Source: Verrucomicrobiota bacterium JB022
GTDB taxonomy: Bacteria > Verrucomicrobiota > Verrucomicrobiia > Opitutales > Oceanipulchritudinaceae
Assembly (NCBI GenBank): GCA_030673845.1
Contig: JAUTCQ010000001.1
Coordinates: 243,913-307,912 of the forward strand
Direction of reading: 5' to 3'
Length of the DNA: 64,000 nt
The translations under genes and the position numbers were made by a program. Positions 9,785-17,779 of this stretch are shown in pieces. The first letter of the stretch is position 1, and the number at the start of each line of letters is the position of its first letter. The notes beneath the pieces are model-generated. The model was given only the letters and a program-made list of their open reading frames with translations, made no database searches and was not told the origin of the DNA.

Positions 9785-10651
9785 CTAGACGCGCTTGAGC
9801 ATGTAGCCGTCGGTGAGGACGGTGATCTCGACTTGCGGCTCGGCGTCGGCTTCGCCGTCGGCGGTAAAGCCGCTGGTGACCGTGAAGCGGGCGAGGAAGT
9901 CCTTGTGCGCCATGACCCAGTTCGACTCGTCGTCCTGGTCATACCAGAAGATGCGGCACATGCGCTCGATGAAGCCCTTGCGGTTGGGCTTGAGCTTGCG
10001 CATGTAGTTGCGACTCGTGGAGGTGATCGTCTCGCTGGTGATGGTCGGCGTGATCACGTCGTCGTCGATCGGCTTGAGCCAGACGATCTGGCCCAGGAGC
10101 GGGTCGAGGCGGTAGTCGATACCTTCGGCCAGCGTGGTCGAGTCGCCAGCCGCGCCATAGGCGGAGTTCACGCCGGCGAGCACAATGGCTGTGATGGCTT
10201 GCACGGGCTTGCCGCTGGCGTCGAGGACGTCGGTGCAGTCGCCCGCCTTGACGGCTTCGCCGGTCGAGGTGGCGTCGAAGTCCCACGCGGTGCCCGCCAC
10301 GGCGCTCAGGCCGGTCTGGGCGTTGTCCGCACCCGCCGAGCCGAAGTCATAGTCCGCGTCCGTGAAGAAGACCATGTTCACGATCTTCTGGCTCAGCTCG
10401 TTCGAGGTGACGTTGTATTTCGGCTCGATCTTGGTGGTGTGGGCGCCGACCGGACGCTTGATGCCACGCACCGGGACCATCTTGGTCTTGGTCTCCGAGT
10501 TCGGCGCGTATTCGAGCGAGGCGCTGCTACCGAGCAGTCCGTAGCGGCTGTTGGTCTCGGGAGTCTTGCCGTTGCCGACGTAGACCTCGGCCGTCATGGC
10601 CACTACGTCGCGCGGGTTGATCTGGGCGATGACAAAGTCTTCGGCGCTCAC
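9785..10651 (-). CDS. Major tail tube protein
   Basis: 288 residues, starting MSAEDFVIAQINPRDVV, with an alternating beta pattern and no signal or membrane segment. The size and position (after the head-completion/tail-terminator genes, before the chaperones) match the siphovirus tail tube gene. A central Ala/Gly/Asp-rich part, VNSAYGAAGDSTTLAEGIDYRLDPLLGQIVWL, looks like an inserted surface domain. Start overlaps the previous gene's stop by 4 bp. The call is by synteny and composition. Confidence 0.65.
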   Translation of the reverse strand: MSAEDFVIAQINPRDVVAMTAEVYVGNGKTPETNSRYGLLGSSASLEYAPNSETKTKMVPVRGIKRPVGAHTTKIEPKYNVTSNELSQKIVNMVFFTDADYDFGSAGADNAQTGLSAVAGTAWDFDATSTGEAVKAGDCTDVLDASGKPVQAITAIVLAGVNSAYGAAGDSTTLAEGIDYRLDPLLGQIVWLKPIDDDVITPTITSETITSTSRNYMRKLKPNRKGFIERMCRIFWYDQDDESNWVMAHKDFLARFTVTSGFTADGEADAEPQVEITVLTDGYMLKRV

Positions 10652-10935
10652 TTGGATTCCTTGGTTTCAGTGGAGGTGGAGGGAGAAAGGGCTTTGGGAG
10701 CCGTGGGCGCAGTGGTGGCGGCCGGAGTGGGTGCGGGCTTGGCAACGCCGAGCACATCTTCGACGAGGGCCAGTTCGGCCTCGGGAATCTTGTTGTCCTG
10801 CATCGTCTTCAGGACGTAGGGCAGCCGGTCGGGATCGGCCTGGCGCAGGAAGCCGACGAGCTGCAGTCGGCGTTCGGTCGGCACCTTGGTGTGCTTCGCG
10901 GCGACGGCGTCGGGATTGTCGATCAATCGGATCAT
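10648..10935 (-). CDS. Small hypothetical tail-region protein
   Basis: 95 residues: a helical N-terminal part (VPTERRLQLVGFLRQADPDRLPYVLKTMQDN) followed by a low-complexity Ala/Pro/Thr/Ser/Lys tail. No family recognised. It is coupled to the tail tube gene by a 4-bp overlap, so it probably acts in tail assembly, but the sequence shows no function. Confidence 0.55.
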   Translation of the reverse strand: MIRLIDNPDAVAAKHTKVPTERRLQLVGFLRQADPDRLPYVLKTMQDNKIPEAELALVEDVLGVAKPAPTPAATTAPTAPKALSPSTSTETKESK

Positions 10936-10960
10936 GTGGCGGATGGGTAGATGTTGGTGA

Positions 10961-11389
10961 TTAGCGAGTTGTGCAGGTCGCGTTCACGAAGTAGACGGTC
11001 AGGCCATCATCGAGCGGTCCCGCTTCGTAGGCGGGCTTGCCGAGGTTGAACTTGGGTTTGGCTCCACGCGGGCCGCTCCATTCCGGGCGGTAGATCGCCG
11101 TCAGAACCTGCTGGACCAAAGCGAGGCAGGTGAGGCCGCTGGTGTTCGTCTCCGGGTTCTCGAGCACCGAGATCAGGATCTGGTTGTCCATCACCAACTC
11201 GGCGCGGGAGGGCTCCTTCGGATCGCCCAGCGCGAGGGTGACCACGATCACGATGCCAGGATTCTTGAGCGCCTCGGCCAGCCGCCGGTTGTGCTCGGCG
11301 TCCGCGCTGGAGAGGATCGGGCACGACTCCGGCACATCGCTGGCACGCAGCAACGCAATCAGGTTCGGGATCACCTCGGGGAGCTCCAT
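10961..11389 (-). CDS. Probable tail terminator / tail completion protein
   Basis: 142 residues, alpha/beta, with N-terminal MELPEVIPNLIALLRASDVPESCPIL and a beta-rich C-terminus ending YFVNATCTTR. The fold pattern (N-terminal helices, then a sheet including VIVVTLALGDP) and the place just before the tail tube fit the lambda gpU-like/Gp37-like tail terminators. Its start is the first of the eleven preceded by the TTGACA-N13 motif (hexamer 11403-11408), which also contains the stop of the upstream gene. Function inferred from position. Confidence 0.5.
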   Translation of the reverse strand: MELPEVIPNLIALLRASDVPESCPILSSADAEHNRRLAEALKNPGIVIVVTLALGDPKEPSRAELVMDNQILISVLENPETNTSGLTCLALVQQVLTAIYRPEWSGPRGAKPKFNLGKPAYEAGPLDDGLTVYFVNATCTTR

Positions 11390-11404
11390 GCTCCGCCGCC
11401 GGTG

Positions 11405-12073
11405 TCAACCGCGCCGCATGGTCTGCCGGAAGGCCTGCTCTTGCTTGCGACGGATGTAGACCTGCATGTCGGCCACCTCACCGGCCAGAACCTGATCTAC
11501 GATGCCGCGCTGCTGATTCTGCTTCACCACACCCTCGAGGTAGCTGGTGATGATGACGCGGGGATCTGCGAGTCCGGCGCTCGTGTTCACATCGGCCTTG
11601 CCGATGGTCCGGCTGCGGCCGCCCTGGAACTTCTTCCCCGTAGCCTTGAAGTCGCCACTCTGGCCGTCCTTGGCGCGCTTCCACTCCCGAAAAAGGAAGC
11701 CGACCGAGAGGAACTTGATCGACGCCTGGCGCAGCGCGATTTCCTCTTCGAGTTCGAGGCGGGTGGGGGATGGCCGCCGCTTCTGGAACTGCTCGCGGAT
11801 CTTCTTGTTACGGATCTTGACGAACCGCTTCTTGGTTCCCGCTCCCCGGCGGCGTCGGCGCTTCACGCGATAGCCGCGGGCTTTGAGGTCTGTTTCCAAC
11901 TCGTCCTTCGTAGGCGCCAGATCCCGGAAGCGCTTGTAGATTTCCCAACGGATGCGGGTCGCACGGGCGTCGAGCAGCGGGCCAATATCGCGCTTATTCC
12001 AGGCGATGTATTCAGTCAGCACCAGTTGGAACTGGTGTGCCGCTTTGCTGTCGAGCTGCAGGTTCAGGCTCAT
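11405..12073 (-). CDS. Head-tail joining / neck protein, HK97 gp10-like by position
   Basis: 222 residues, strongly basic in the middle (YRVKRRRRRGAGTKKRFVKIRNKKIREQFQKRR). Basic neck proteins of the gp10/lambda Z class lie between connector and tail terminator genes, as here. N-terminal residues 1-60 are helical (IAWNKRDIGPLLDARATRIRWEIYKRF), similar to the long helix of that class. The stop codon TGA is embedded in the TTGACA motif upstream of the next gene. The assignment is structural analogy, not a clear family match. Confidence 0.45.
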   Translation of the reverse strand: MSLNLQLDSKAAHQFQLVLTEYIAWNKRDIGPLLDARATRIRWEIYKRFRDLAPTKDELETDLKARGYRVKRRRRRGAGTKKRFVKIRNKKIREQFQKRRPSPTRLELEEEIALRQASIKFLSVGFLFREWKRAKDGQSGDFKATGKKFQGGRSRTIGKADVNTSAGLADPRVIITSYLEGVVKQNQQRGIVDQVLAGEVADMQVYIRRKQEQAFRQTMRRG

Positions 12074-12321
12074 AGCTTGCCGATGAACTTCAGGAGCGCG
12101 ACCACGGCCACCGCTACACTCGGAATCATGGCCGCCGTCCAGGCGACCTTTTGCAGTGCGCCCACCTGATTCGCCAGGTCTTTGAGATCGGAGCGCATGG
12201 CGCGAATCTCTGACCGCACGCCGTTCGTCCCGTCGACGCCGATCAGCAGGTGATCGAGCTTCACGACCCGCCGTTCAAGCGCGTCCACCTGGGCCTCGAG
12301 TTTTGCAAGACGCTCGTCCAT
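12070..12321 (-). CDS. Coiled-coil protein with C-terminal membrane anchor (XhlA-like)
   Basis: 83 residues. Heptad-patterned N-terminus (MDERLAKLEAQVDALERRVVKLDHLL) and second coiled coil, then one hydrophobic C-terminal segment (WTAAMIPSVAVAVVALLKFIG). This matches the layout of XhlA-type holin-associated proteins and of small phage membrane-bound coiled coils. It is unusual to find it between head-tail joining genes rather than in a lysis cassette. It is coupled by a 4-bp overlap downstream and a 1-bp gap upstream. A lysis role is only a suggestion. Confidence 0.5.
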   Translation of the reverse strand: MDERLAKLEAQVDALERRVVKLDHLLIGVDGTNGVRSEIRAMRSDLKDLANQVGALQKVAWTAAMIPSVAVAVVALLKFIGKL

Positions 12322-12322
12322 C

Positions 12323-12640
12323 TCAGGAGTAGGTGACGGAGCACGTGAAGATGACGGTCAGCTTGGCGGGCTTGCGGTCCGCGCTGATGAGGCGGTAGCT
12401 CGCGCCGCTGGCGTCTTCGAAGTAGGCACCCTCGCGCGGCAGCCCGCCGGGGAATGACGAGAGCCACGTCTTTACCGTCACCGCGTCGTCGTCACCTGGG
12501 GTCAGGTCGTAGGGTTCGGCGTCTCGGTCGATGTCGCCCAGCAGTGCCTGAAACGGGCTGCCCTTGTGGGTCAGCTCGATACCGGAAATGGTCAGCAGCT
12601 CGGCGAACCCTTCAGCCTCGTCAATTTGTCGTTGATTCAC
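12323..12640 (-). CDS. Head-tail connector, lambda FII-like
   Basis: 105 residues starting at GTG 12640. The pattern FQALLGDIDRDAEPYDL ... AYFEDASGASYRLISADRKPAKLTVIFTC is like the small beta-barrel connectors of the lambda FII class, which have a tail-tube-like fold and sit directly downstream of the capsid gene. The TTGACA-N13 motif (12654-12659) precedes the GTG, and a strong terminator-like hairpin lies further upstream, separating this gene from the capsid gene. There is no Shine-Dalgarno sequence. Confidence 0.5.
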   Translation of the reverse strand: MNQRQIDEAEGFAELLTISGIELTHKGSPFQALLGDIDRDAEPYDLTPGDDDAVTVKTWLSSFPGGLPREGAYFEDASGASYRLISADRKPAKLTVIFTCSVTYS

Positions 12641-12670
12641 GCGAGGCTCACGGTGTCAACGGTCGGACGC

Positions 12671-12702
12671 AAAAGGGCCGCCTGCCTTGCGGCAAGCGGC
12701 CC
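12671..12702 (-). terminator. Intrinsic-terminator-like hairpin after the capsid gene
   Basis: On the minus strand GGGCCGC (from 12702) pairs perfectly with GCGGCCC, with further inner pairing TGCC/GGCA around a GCAA loop, followed immediately by TTTT (12674-12671). It lies 37 bp past the capsid stop. A leaky terminator here would keep capsid mRNA abundant relative to connector and tail mRNA, a known strategy in phage late operons. Confidence 0.75.
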
Positions 12703-12738
12703 GAACTGTGAACGAGTATCCAGCCAAAAAAAGGTGCT

Positions 12739-13647
12739 TTACGCGGCCGGCTTGGTGATGCGCTTGATGCCGTCGGTGAGCGCCTTCTTGTAGCCAAAGA
12801 GGCACTCGAAGGCGACGAACTCCTTGCCGGCGTCGTTGTCGTAGAAGCGACGGTAGCCGAAGGTGATGCCGGTTTCCGGGTCCGTGACCGGCGCCGCCTC
12901 GAGGTAGGACTCCGGACGCAGCGGGGCGAGGTAGCGCATGGCCACGGCCAGTCCGGACGGGTGGGCCGCGAAGCCGACGAGGTCTTCGTCGTTTTCGGGC
13001 AGCACGACCGTATCGTGGACATTGAAGCCGTAGATGCGCGGAACGAGGGCCTCCATCAAGGCGGGCTGAGCCATTTGCGCGAGGTAGCTCTGGCTCACCG
13101 TCTTATCGGCCAGCAGCGCCGTATAGTAAGCGTCGTCGAGAATCAGCGCACGCTCCGTCGTCGGCATCTTGGCGGCCGCACAGCCGCGCCGGATCTGGAG
13201 CACGGTGCTTGCGTCGAAGTCCGCCTCAGCAACGGGGTCGATCACCGGCGCACCGTAGTTGGCCAACGTGATGACAGAGAAGATTTCCTGAAGCACATCG
13301 TGAGCGAGTTGGTGAGCTTCCGCCCGAGCCTGGCGTTCGAGGGCAACGAAGCTCGACTCGGCGAACTCGCGGTCGGTCAGGTGGAAGCTGCGCACAAAGT
13401 GCTTGTCGCAGACAACTTCGAGACCAGTCGTGGTGCGGTCGGCGTTTGCGCTGTAGCTGCCGCCAAAGGTCGAACTGTTCGGGAGGCTCGCGCCGACAAT
13501 CGGCACCGTGACGGTCTTGCCGCGCTGCAGAAACTCGGGAGAAAAGTCGGTGGAGAAGACCATCAGCGAAAGCAGCTTCGCGCGGTAGGCCTCGAGGAAC
13601 GCCTGGGCGATCCGAATATCTTGAATGTTGGTCAGCGTGTTGGCCAT
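12739..13647 (-). CDS. Major capsid protein
   Basis: 302 residues. The gene is placed after protease and scaffold and before the connector. Content is typical of an HK97-fold shell protein: N-terminal helix (IRIAQAFLEAYRAKLLSL), an extended loop region with KTVTVPIVGASLPNSS, a spine-helix region rich in Ala/Glu (FVALERQARAEAHQLAHDVLQEI), and a C-terminal P-loop-like beta part (VDP..GITFGYRRFYDNDAGKEFVAFECLFGYKKAL). Unlike most neighbours its start has no TTGAC motif; upstream reads TTTCCCACTGCCACC before ATG. High codon bias fits strong expression. Confidence 0.8.
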   Translation of the reverse strand: MANTLTNIQDIRIAQAFLEAYRAKLLSLMVFSTDFSPEFLQRGKTVTVPIVGASLPNSSTFGGSYSANADRTTTGLEVVCDKHFVRSFHLTDREFAESSFVALERQARAEAHQLAHDVLQEIFSVITLANYGAPVIDPVAEADFDASTVLQIRRGCAAAKMPTTERALILDDAYYTALLADKTVSQSYLAQMAQPALMEALVPRIYGFNVHDTVVLPENDEDLVGFAAHPSGLAVAMRYLAPLRPESYLEAAPVTDPETGITFGYRRFYDNDAGKEFVAFECLFGYKKALTDGIKRITKPAA

Positions 13648-13699
13648 GGTGGCAGTGGGAAATGATTACGTGGTGGGTGAAGTGTCAGCGGGCAGGCGG

Positions 13700-14110
13700 C
13701 TATCGGCTCAGCTTGTCCTTGTATTGGCGGTAGAGGCGAGTTTGCTCGCCGGGGGACTTGGCCGCCTTGATCCTCGCGGCGTAGTCCTCGCTGGTCTGGT
13801 CGCCCTTCGACGTCACCGGGGCGGGCGTCACGCCGACGCTGGCGCAGATGTTCGCAGCTTCGGCCTCAGCCGTCTTCGCATTGGCCTCGAGGTCCTTGAC
13901 CTTGTTGGCGAGGTTCTGGCCCTCTTGGCGGCTTTCCTTGAGCTGCTTTTGCAACTCGGTCACCTGCGTTTGCTCCTCGTCTCGCGAGGTCTCAGCGGCC
14001 TGCAGGCGCTTTTGCAGATCGGCGTTTTCGGTCTGGAGGGTCGTCAGCTGGCCCTCGAGTTTGGTGGCCCGTTCTTCGGCCGCGGCAAGGCGTTCTTCAA
14101 GTGTCGGCAT
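13700..14110 (-). CDS. Capsid scaffolding-like coiled-coil protein
   Basis: 136 residues, almost wholly coiled coil (MPTLEERLAAAEERATKLEGQLTTLQTENADLQKRL...), with a short basic C-terminus (TRLYRQYKDKLSR). Acidic coiled coil plus basic C-terminal capsid-binding end, located between prohead protease and major capsid, is the usual design of siphovirus scaffolds. The protease upstream presumably removes it during maturation. The start is preceded by TTGACA at exactly 13 nt (14124-14129), and the hexamer contains the protease gene's stop. Confidence 0.7.
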   Translation of the reverse strand: MPTLEERLAAAEERATKLEGQLTTLQTENADLQKRLQAAETSRDEEQTQVTELQKQLKESRQEGQNLANKVKDLEANAKTAEAEAANICASVGVTPAPVTSKGDQTSEDYAARIKAAKSPGEQTRLYRQYKDKLSR

Positions 14111-14125
14111 GCCCGGCTCGGCGTG

Positions 14126-14920
14126 TCAACCGGCGGCCGCTTGGGCGATCCGTGCGAGCATCGCGGCGCGGTTGGGCACGGTGGCCGTCACGAGCCCGCG
14201 CTGGGCGGCCTCGCCTCCGTAAAAGCTCTGGCCCTCCATCGACCCCGGGTCCACAAACCGGCGCTTACGCGTCACTGCGTCCTTGAACATCACGTGCACC
14301 TGGTCGACGCGGGCTTGAATGAGCGCCCGCTGTTCGTCGGTCAGATCGGTACCCGGGTAGCCCATCGCCTTGTAGGTGCCAGCCTTGACCATCTCGGTGA
14401 AGAGCCCGTTTAGCTCCATCCACTTCGTCACGTTGAGCCAAGCGGTGAAGACGCCGATGCTGCCGACGTCCGCGCTTGGCGTGCAGAAAATCGAATCGGC
14501 CCGGCTACCGATCCAGTAGGCGGCAGAGCAGGCCATACCTTGCGTGTAGGCAAAGGTCGGCTTCGGGAACTCGGCCACCAACTCACCCAGCTCGGGCACG
14601 CCCGACAGCGTCCCGCCAGGCGAGTCGATTTCGAGCAGCAGCGCCTTGACCTTGTTGTCCTGCGCGAAGTCCTCGACTGCCGCCGCCGCGTCCAGCACAT
14701 CACACGCGCCCCACATCTTTTCGATGGGCATCAAGCCTTGGCCGATGGGCCCACAGATCGGGACGATCCCGATGCCGTCTTCTACTCGCGGCTTCGGCGG
14801 CTCGCCGTAGATCTCCGCCATCGCCTCCTGATACCACCCGCACCGCTCCACAAAGGAGGTCAGCAGGCGCGGCTCGATCAACAAAGGCTCGTGGCGGAGT
14901 AGGGCAGTGGCAAAACGCAT
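14126..14920 (-). CDS. S49-family prohead protease (lambda gpC-like)
   Basis: 264 residues with the SppA/S49 fold: IEIDSPGGTLSG-type strand-turn (residues ~97-108 LLLEIDSPGGTLSG), the nucleophile segment GMACSAAYWIGSRAD (Ser near 130), ADVGSIGVF, and the general-base segment VKAGTYKAMG (Lys in the 180s). It cleaves scaffold and capsid N-termini during head maturation. The coiled-coil scaffold follows directly, as in lambda C/Nu3. The start ATG 14920 is 13 nt after TTGACA (14934-14939), and that hexamer holds the stop of the inserted gene upstream. Confidence 0.85.
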   Translation of the reverse strand: MRFATALLRHEPLLIEPRLLTSFVERCGWYQEAMAEIYGEPPKPRVEDGIGIVPICGPIGQGLMPIEKMWGACDVLDAAAAVEDFAQDNKVKALLLEIDSPGGTLSGVPELGELVAEFPKPTFAYTQGMACSAAYWIGSRADSIFCTPSADVGSIGVFTAWLNVTKWMELNGLFTEMVKAGTYKAMGYPGTDLTDEQRALIQARVDQVHVMFKDAVTRKRRFVDPGSMEGQSFYGGEAAQRGLVTATVPNRAAMLARIAQAAAG

Positions 14921-14935
14921 GCCACGACGGGCTTG

Positions 14936-15577
14936 TCAACGGGGGACTGAAAGACGTTTTAACTCACCTGCAAAAGTTCGAAGTGCACGTCTATACTTGT
15001 AGATGTCGTCGAAACTTACACGTATTCGCCTAGAGCAGTCGATGGAACTTGTGTCTACTTCTCCAAGTTCTAAAATGCCTATAGACTTTTCACACCAGTA
15101 TCCGTTCGAATGTAGTAGTGTGTTTCTGATTGCGATAAGCTCGAACATGCCCTTAATGCACCAAGTATGCTGCGTAACACCCTTTAAGCGCTTTTGGTAG
15201 TATTGAACATAAGCTGTAGTTGAGCTAAGTGTATCAGTATGTTCCCCCTCGATGTCTTTATATATGGATTGGCAAATGGCATCCGCTGTCGCAGCCAATC
15301 CTATCATTAGAGCTTCAGCTCCATCTTCAGCGATCAGGTTAAACATTGTTTTGCCGTCTTCACTGCTGAGACGAATGTCGCCATTGCTGTATTTTTGACT
15401 TCTAAGAGAACTATCGAAGCCAAGGTCGCTTTTGGACCAGCGCTCAGAGTCTAGCAAGATGCTGTCGATTAGATCTTGGTCCGACCAGTCAATACTCTTT
15501 GCATGGGAGATGGCTACAATAAAGCCTGCTACGAATTGACTCCATCGTTTTGACAGGCTTATTGATTCGTCGTTCAT
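14936..15577 (-). CDS. HEPN-like protein inserted between portal and protease (cargo)
   Basis: 213 residues, much lower GC than the flanking head genes. Near residue 155 it has FELIAIRNTLLHSNGYW, which fits the HEPN signature R-N-x3-H (Rx4-6H with polar first x) of RNase domains in toxin-antitoxin, Abi and CRISPR-associated proteins. The rest is helical, as HEPN requires. No virion role is expected. The nearby portal and protease genes are lambda-like partners normally adjacent, so this is an insertion. Possible role: abortive-infection RNase. No antitoxin partner is visible. Family call moderate, activity inferred. Confidence 0.5.
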   Translation of the reverse strand: MNDESISLSKRWSQFVAGFIVAISHAKSIDWSDQDLIDSILLDSERWSKSDLGFDSSLRSQKYSNGDIRLSSEDGKTMFNLIAEDGAEALMIGLAATADAICQSIYKDIEGEHTDTLSSTTAYVQYYQKRLKGVTQHTWCIKGMFELIAIRNTLLHSNGYWCEKSIGILELGEVDTSSIDCSRRIRVSFDDIYKYRRALRTFAGELKRLSVPR

Positions 15578-15610
15578 AATTGAGCTTCTATTCGATCTAG
15601 ATCTAGAGAG

Positions 15611-17104
15611 TCAACCTATTGAATTGTCGTTCTGTTCTGCCACCACCTGCGTCCCGCTCGGCTTCCACAGCATGGACACGGGCACCCCATACCGTTCCGC
15701 TGCTTCCACGATTGCAGCCGCATCGGCTGCGCGGCGCTCAAGTTCTTCCCGGAAGTCCATGCCCAACTCGGCGTAGTGGTCGCTGAGCGTCTTCAGGCCG
15801 GTCTCCACATCGGCGCGGTTCTGCTGGGCTTCGCGGCCGGCATCTACGGTTACCCGGCGCGGCGTCACCCAGCTGACGAGGTTCCAGCCCTTTTTCGGCG
15901 CAAGTAAGCCGCGGTCGATGGCGTTGCCAATCACGTAGCCCCAGACGGGCACGAGGAAGCGCTTGATCAGGATCATCTGCCGATAGGAAAAGCGCCGGTC
16001 GGCTTTCGCCACCACCAGGCGGGTGGCTGCGCCGCCCACCTTGGAAGGGTCGGACACAAACTCATAGGGCAGCATCCCCGCCGAAGAGTCCCGCAGGAGC
16101 GCATCGTAGAAGCCCATGAAGGTCGGGCTCGGGCGCTTCGATTCAAAGGCTTCGAACTTCTCGCCCGGGCGCAGGGAGATCGTCTTCCCGCCAATGATCC
16201 GCTGGAGCGAAGCCGGGTCTGTGGGATCGTCGTCGGCCGCTCCACTCAGGCGAGAAGCCAAGTCGTCTCCACTCAAGCCCTCGGCGTCCCGCGTGATGAC
16301 ATTGGCCGCATCCGAATTGGCCTTCACCGCGTGCTTCTCGAGGGCCAGCAGCTCGATGGAGTCCTGCACGTTCAGGATCGAATGCTGGAGAGTCGGAGCA
16401 CTGCGAAGCGCGCTGGCGTTCTCCGGCTCGTAGATGTGCATCATCGCGTTCGCGGGCACATTGCGGGTCGATTCGTCGTCGAGCCGCAGACGGTAGGCAA
16501 TGGGCGCGCCATAGGCATCCACGATAACGCCGTCCTGGCTCTCAAACGGGAGGGAAGGATCGCCGATGCGGTGGGCTTCGATCAGTTGCAGGCGCGGCCA
16601 GTCGTTCCGGTCGCGCACCTTCATCACAAAGTATTCGCCGTCGACATCGAGCCCACGGCAGACGAGGTGCTGGCACTCCTCGAACGAAAACCGCCGCGTG
16701 ATCTCGGCCCGCGCCGCCCACTGCTTGAAGATTGCTTCGGCCTGGCGGTTCCACGCATCATCGTCCGTCTGCGCCTGCGGCTTCATCCCGTCGCCGGTCG
16801 AATAGATCGCCATGTCGCCCACGATCTCGCGCGAGAAGCCCGAGTTCTTTTACAGGTAGCGCGACTTGCGCACCAACTCGCTGCGCGTGCCCGAGGTCAA
16901 CTCCTTCTTCGCGTCCGTCGGCGCGGCCCCAGGGATGCGCGCCCGCCGGTGAGAGTAGTTAGCCGACTCGTAGGCCGAAGAGGCCTGCATCGCAGGCGCG
17001 GCGTCAGCCCACGAAAACGAGGTGTTCGGCAGTTGGTGCGTGCTGGTAGCGAAGCCCTCGGGCTGGGCTTTCGGTTGGCTTTGGCGGCGTCGGAAAAGCT
17101 TCAC
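15611..17104 (-). pseudogene. Lambda-type portal protein gene interrupted by in-frame TAA
   Basis: Two open stretches in the same frame, 17104-16853 and 16849-15611, encode one continuous lambda gpB-like portal separated only by TAA at 16852-16850. Reading through gives RSELVRKSRYL-stop-KNSGFSREIVGDMAIYS, the normal portal N-terminal helix region; TAC (Tyr) is the likely ancestral codon. The downstream part contains typical portal segments (NDWPRLQLIEAHRIGDP, AGMLPYEFVSDPSKVGGAATR). I place the start at GTG 17104, because it overlaps the upstream stop as GTGA and lies exactly 13 nt after TTGACA. Restart at ATG 16822 would lack ~95 residues. Readthrough, sequencing error or true decay are all possible; decay is favoured. 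Confidence 0.8.
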
Positions 17105-17355
17105 AGCGGCAGGCACCTGTCAACGAAGGTGCCCATCACTCTGCGCGGCGGTGCGTAATTCTCCGGGTCGAGCTTCTGCAACGCCCGCTGGCACGCCGCG
17201 ATGATCTCGTGGATCTCCGAGATCCGCCGCTTCGTCACGCTCGAGCCGTTGTCGGCGTAGGCCTGCTGGGTGCGCTTCAGCTCCGCCTTCTGCGCCTGAA
17301 GGATTTCCTCGACCTCTGACGTGGTAAAGCCTATGGAGTAATCAACTGCCGCCAT
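17101..17355 (-). CDS. gpW-like head-tail joining protein
   Basis: 84 residues of two-helix type: VEEILQAQKAELKRTQQAYADNGSSVTKRRISEIHEIIAACQRALQKLD. Lambda gpW-family proteins (~68 residues) have this helix-beta-hairpin-helix arrangement and are encoded between terminase and portal, as here. The protein seals the filled head and provides the tail docking site. The ATG at 17355 is 13 nt after TTGACA (17369-17374). The stop overlaps the portal GTG start by 4 bp. Directly upstream the strand switches to three inserted plus-strand genes. Confidence 0.65.
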   Translation of the reverse strand: MAAVDYSIGFTTSEVEEILQAQKAELKRTQQAYADNGSSVTKRRISEIHEIIAACQRALQKLDPENYAPPRRVMGTFVDRCLPL

Positions 17356-17381
17356 GCAGGCGGGAGGATGTCAAAGGACCA

Positions 17382-17630
17382 ATGAATCCTATCGTCAAAA
17401 AAATGCAGCAGGCTGTGAATCATGCGTCCCCTGGGCGTAGAACTGCCACAATTCATACGGAGTTTTTCATTTACTCCCATGAGCTAGCTGAAATGGAGCC
17501 TTCGGAGAGAAAAGAGGCTGTAGAGGTGGTAACGGGCAATCAAAATTACAATGCTGAACTCAATAAGCTTATCCGGCTTAGGATGATGCTGCAAGAGCGC
17601 GGTTACCAAATCACTCCACCGCCTCGCTAA
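17382..17630 (+). CDS. Small hypothetical cargo protein
   Basis: 82 residues, MNPIVKKMQQAVNHASPGRR..., soluble and helical in the second half (NAELNKLIRLRMMLQERGYQ). No family recognised. It reads opposite to the phage late operon and is AT-richer than its neighbours, which marks it as part of an inserted segment between gpW and TerL. A hairpin 40 bp downstream (17670-17698) could end its transcript. Could be a regulator or one half of a small module; nothing in the sequence decides. Confidence 0.5.
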   Translation: MNPIVKKMQQAVNHASPGRRTATIHTEFFIYSHELAEMEPSERKEAVEVVTGNQNYNAELNKLIRLRMMLQERGYQITPPPR

Positions 17631-17669
17631 GGCGTTAGAAACGGGAGCTGAAGTCACTCTTGCTGACTT

Positions 17670-17698
17670 AGCGGAGAGGAGTCCTCGGAGGCTCCGCT
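17670..17698 (+). terminator. Hairpin downstream of small cargo gene
   Basis: AGCGGAG (17670-17676) and CTCCGCT (17692-17698) form a 7-bp stem with an inner partly paired 15-nt loop. No T-run follows, so as an intrinsic terminator it would be weak; it may instead stabilise RNA. Confidence 0.35.
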
Positions 17699-17779
17699 CG
17701 AGCGGTATACACTCAAGGGTTTAATCCACTAGGAACAATCCTCAAAGGTCATCCCCTAAGCTTTTAGATTCCCTACCGT

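Noticed and set aside
15611..17104. TAA in the portal as programmed recoding
   Set aside because: No conserved readthrough context; a single loss-of-function change is simpler. Kept only as an alternative.
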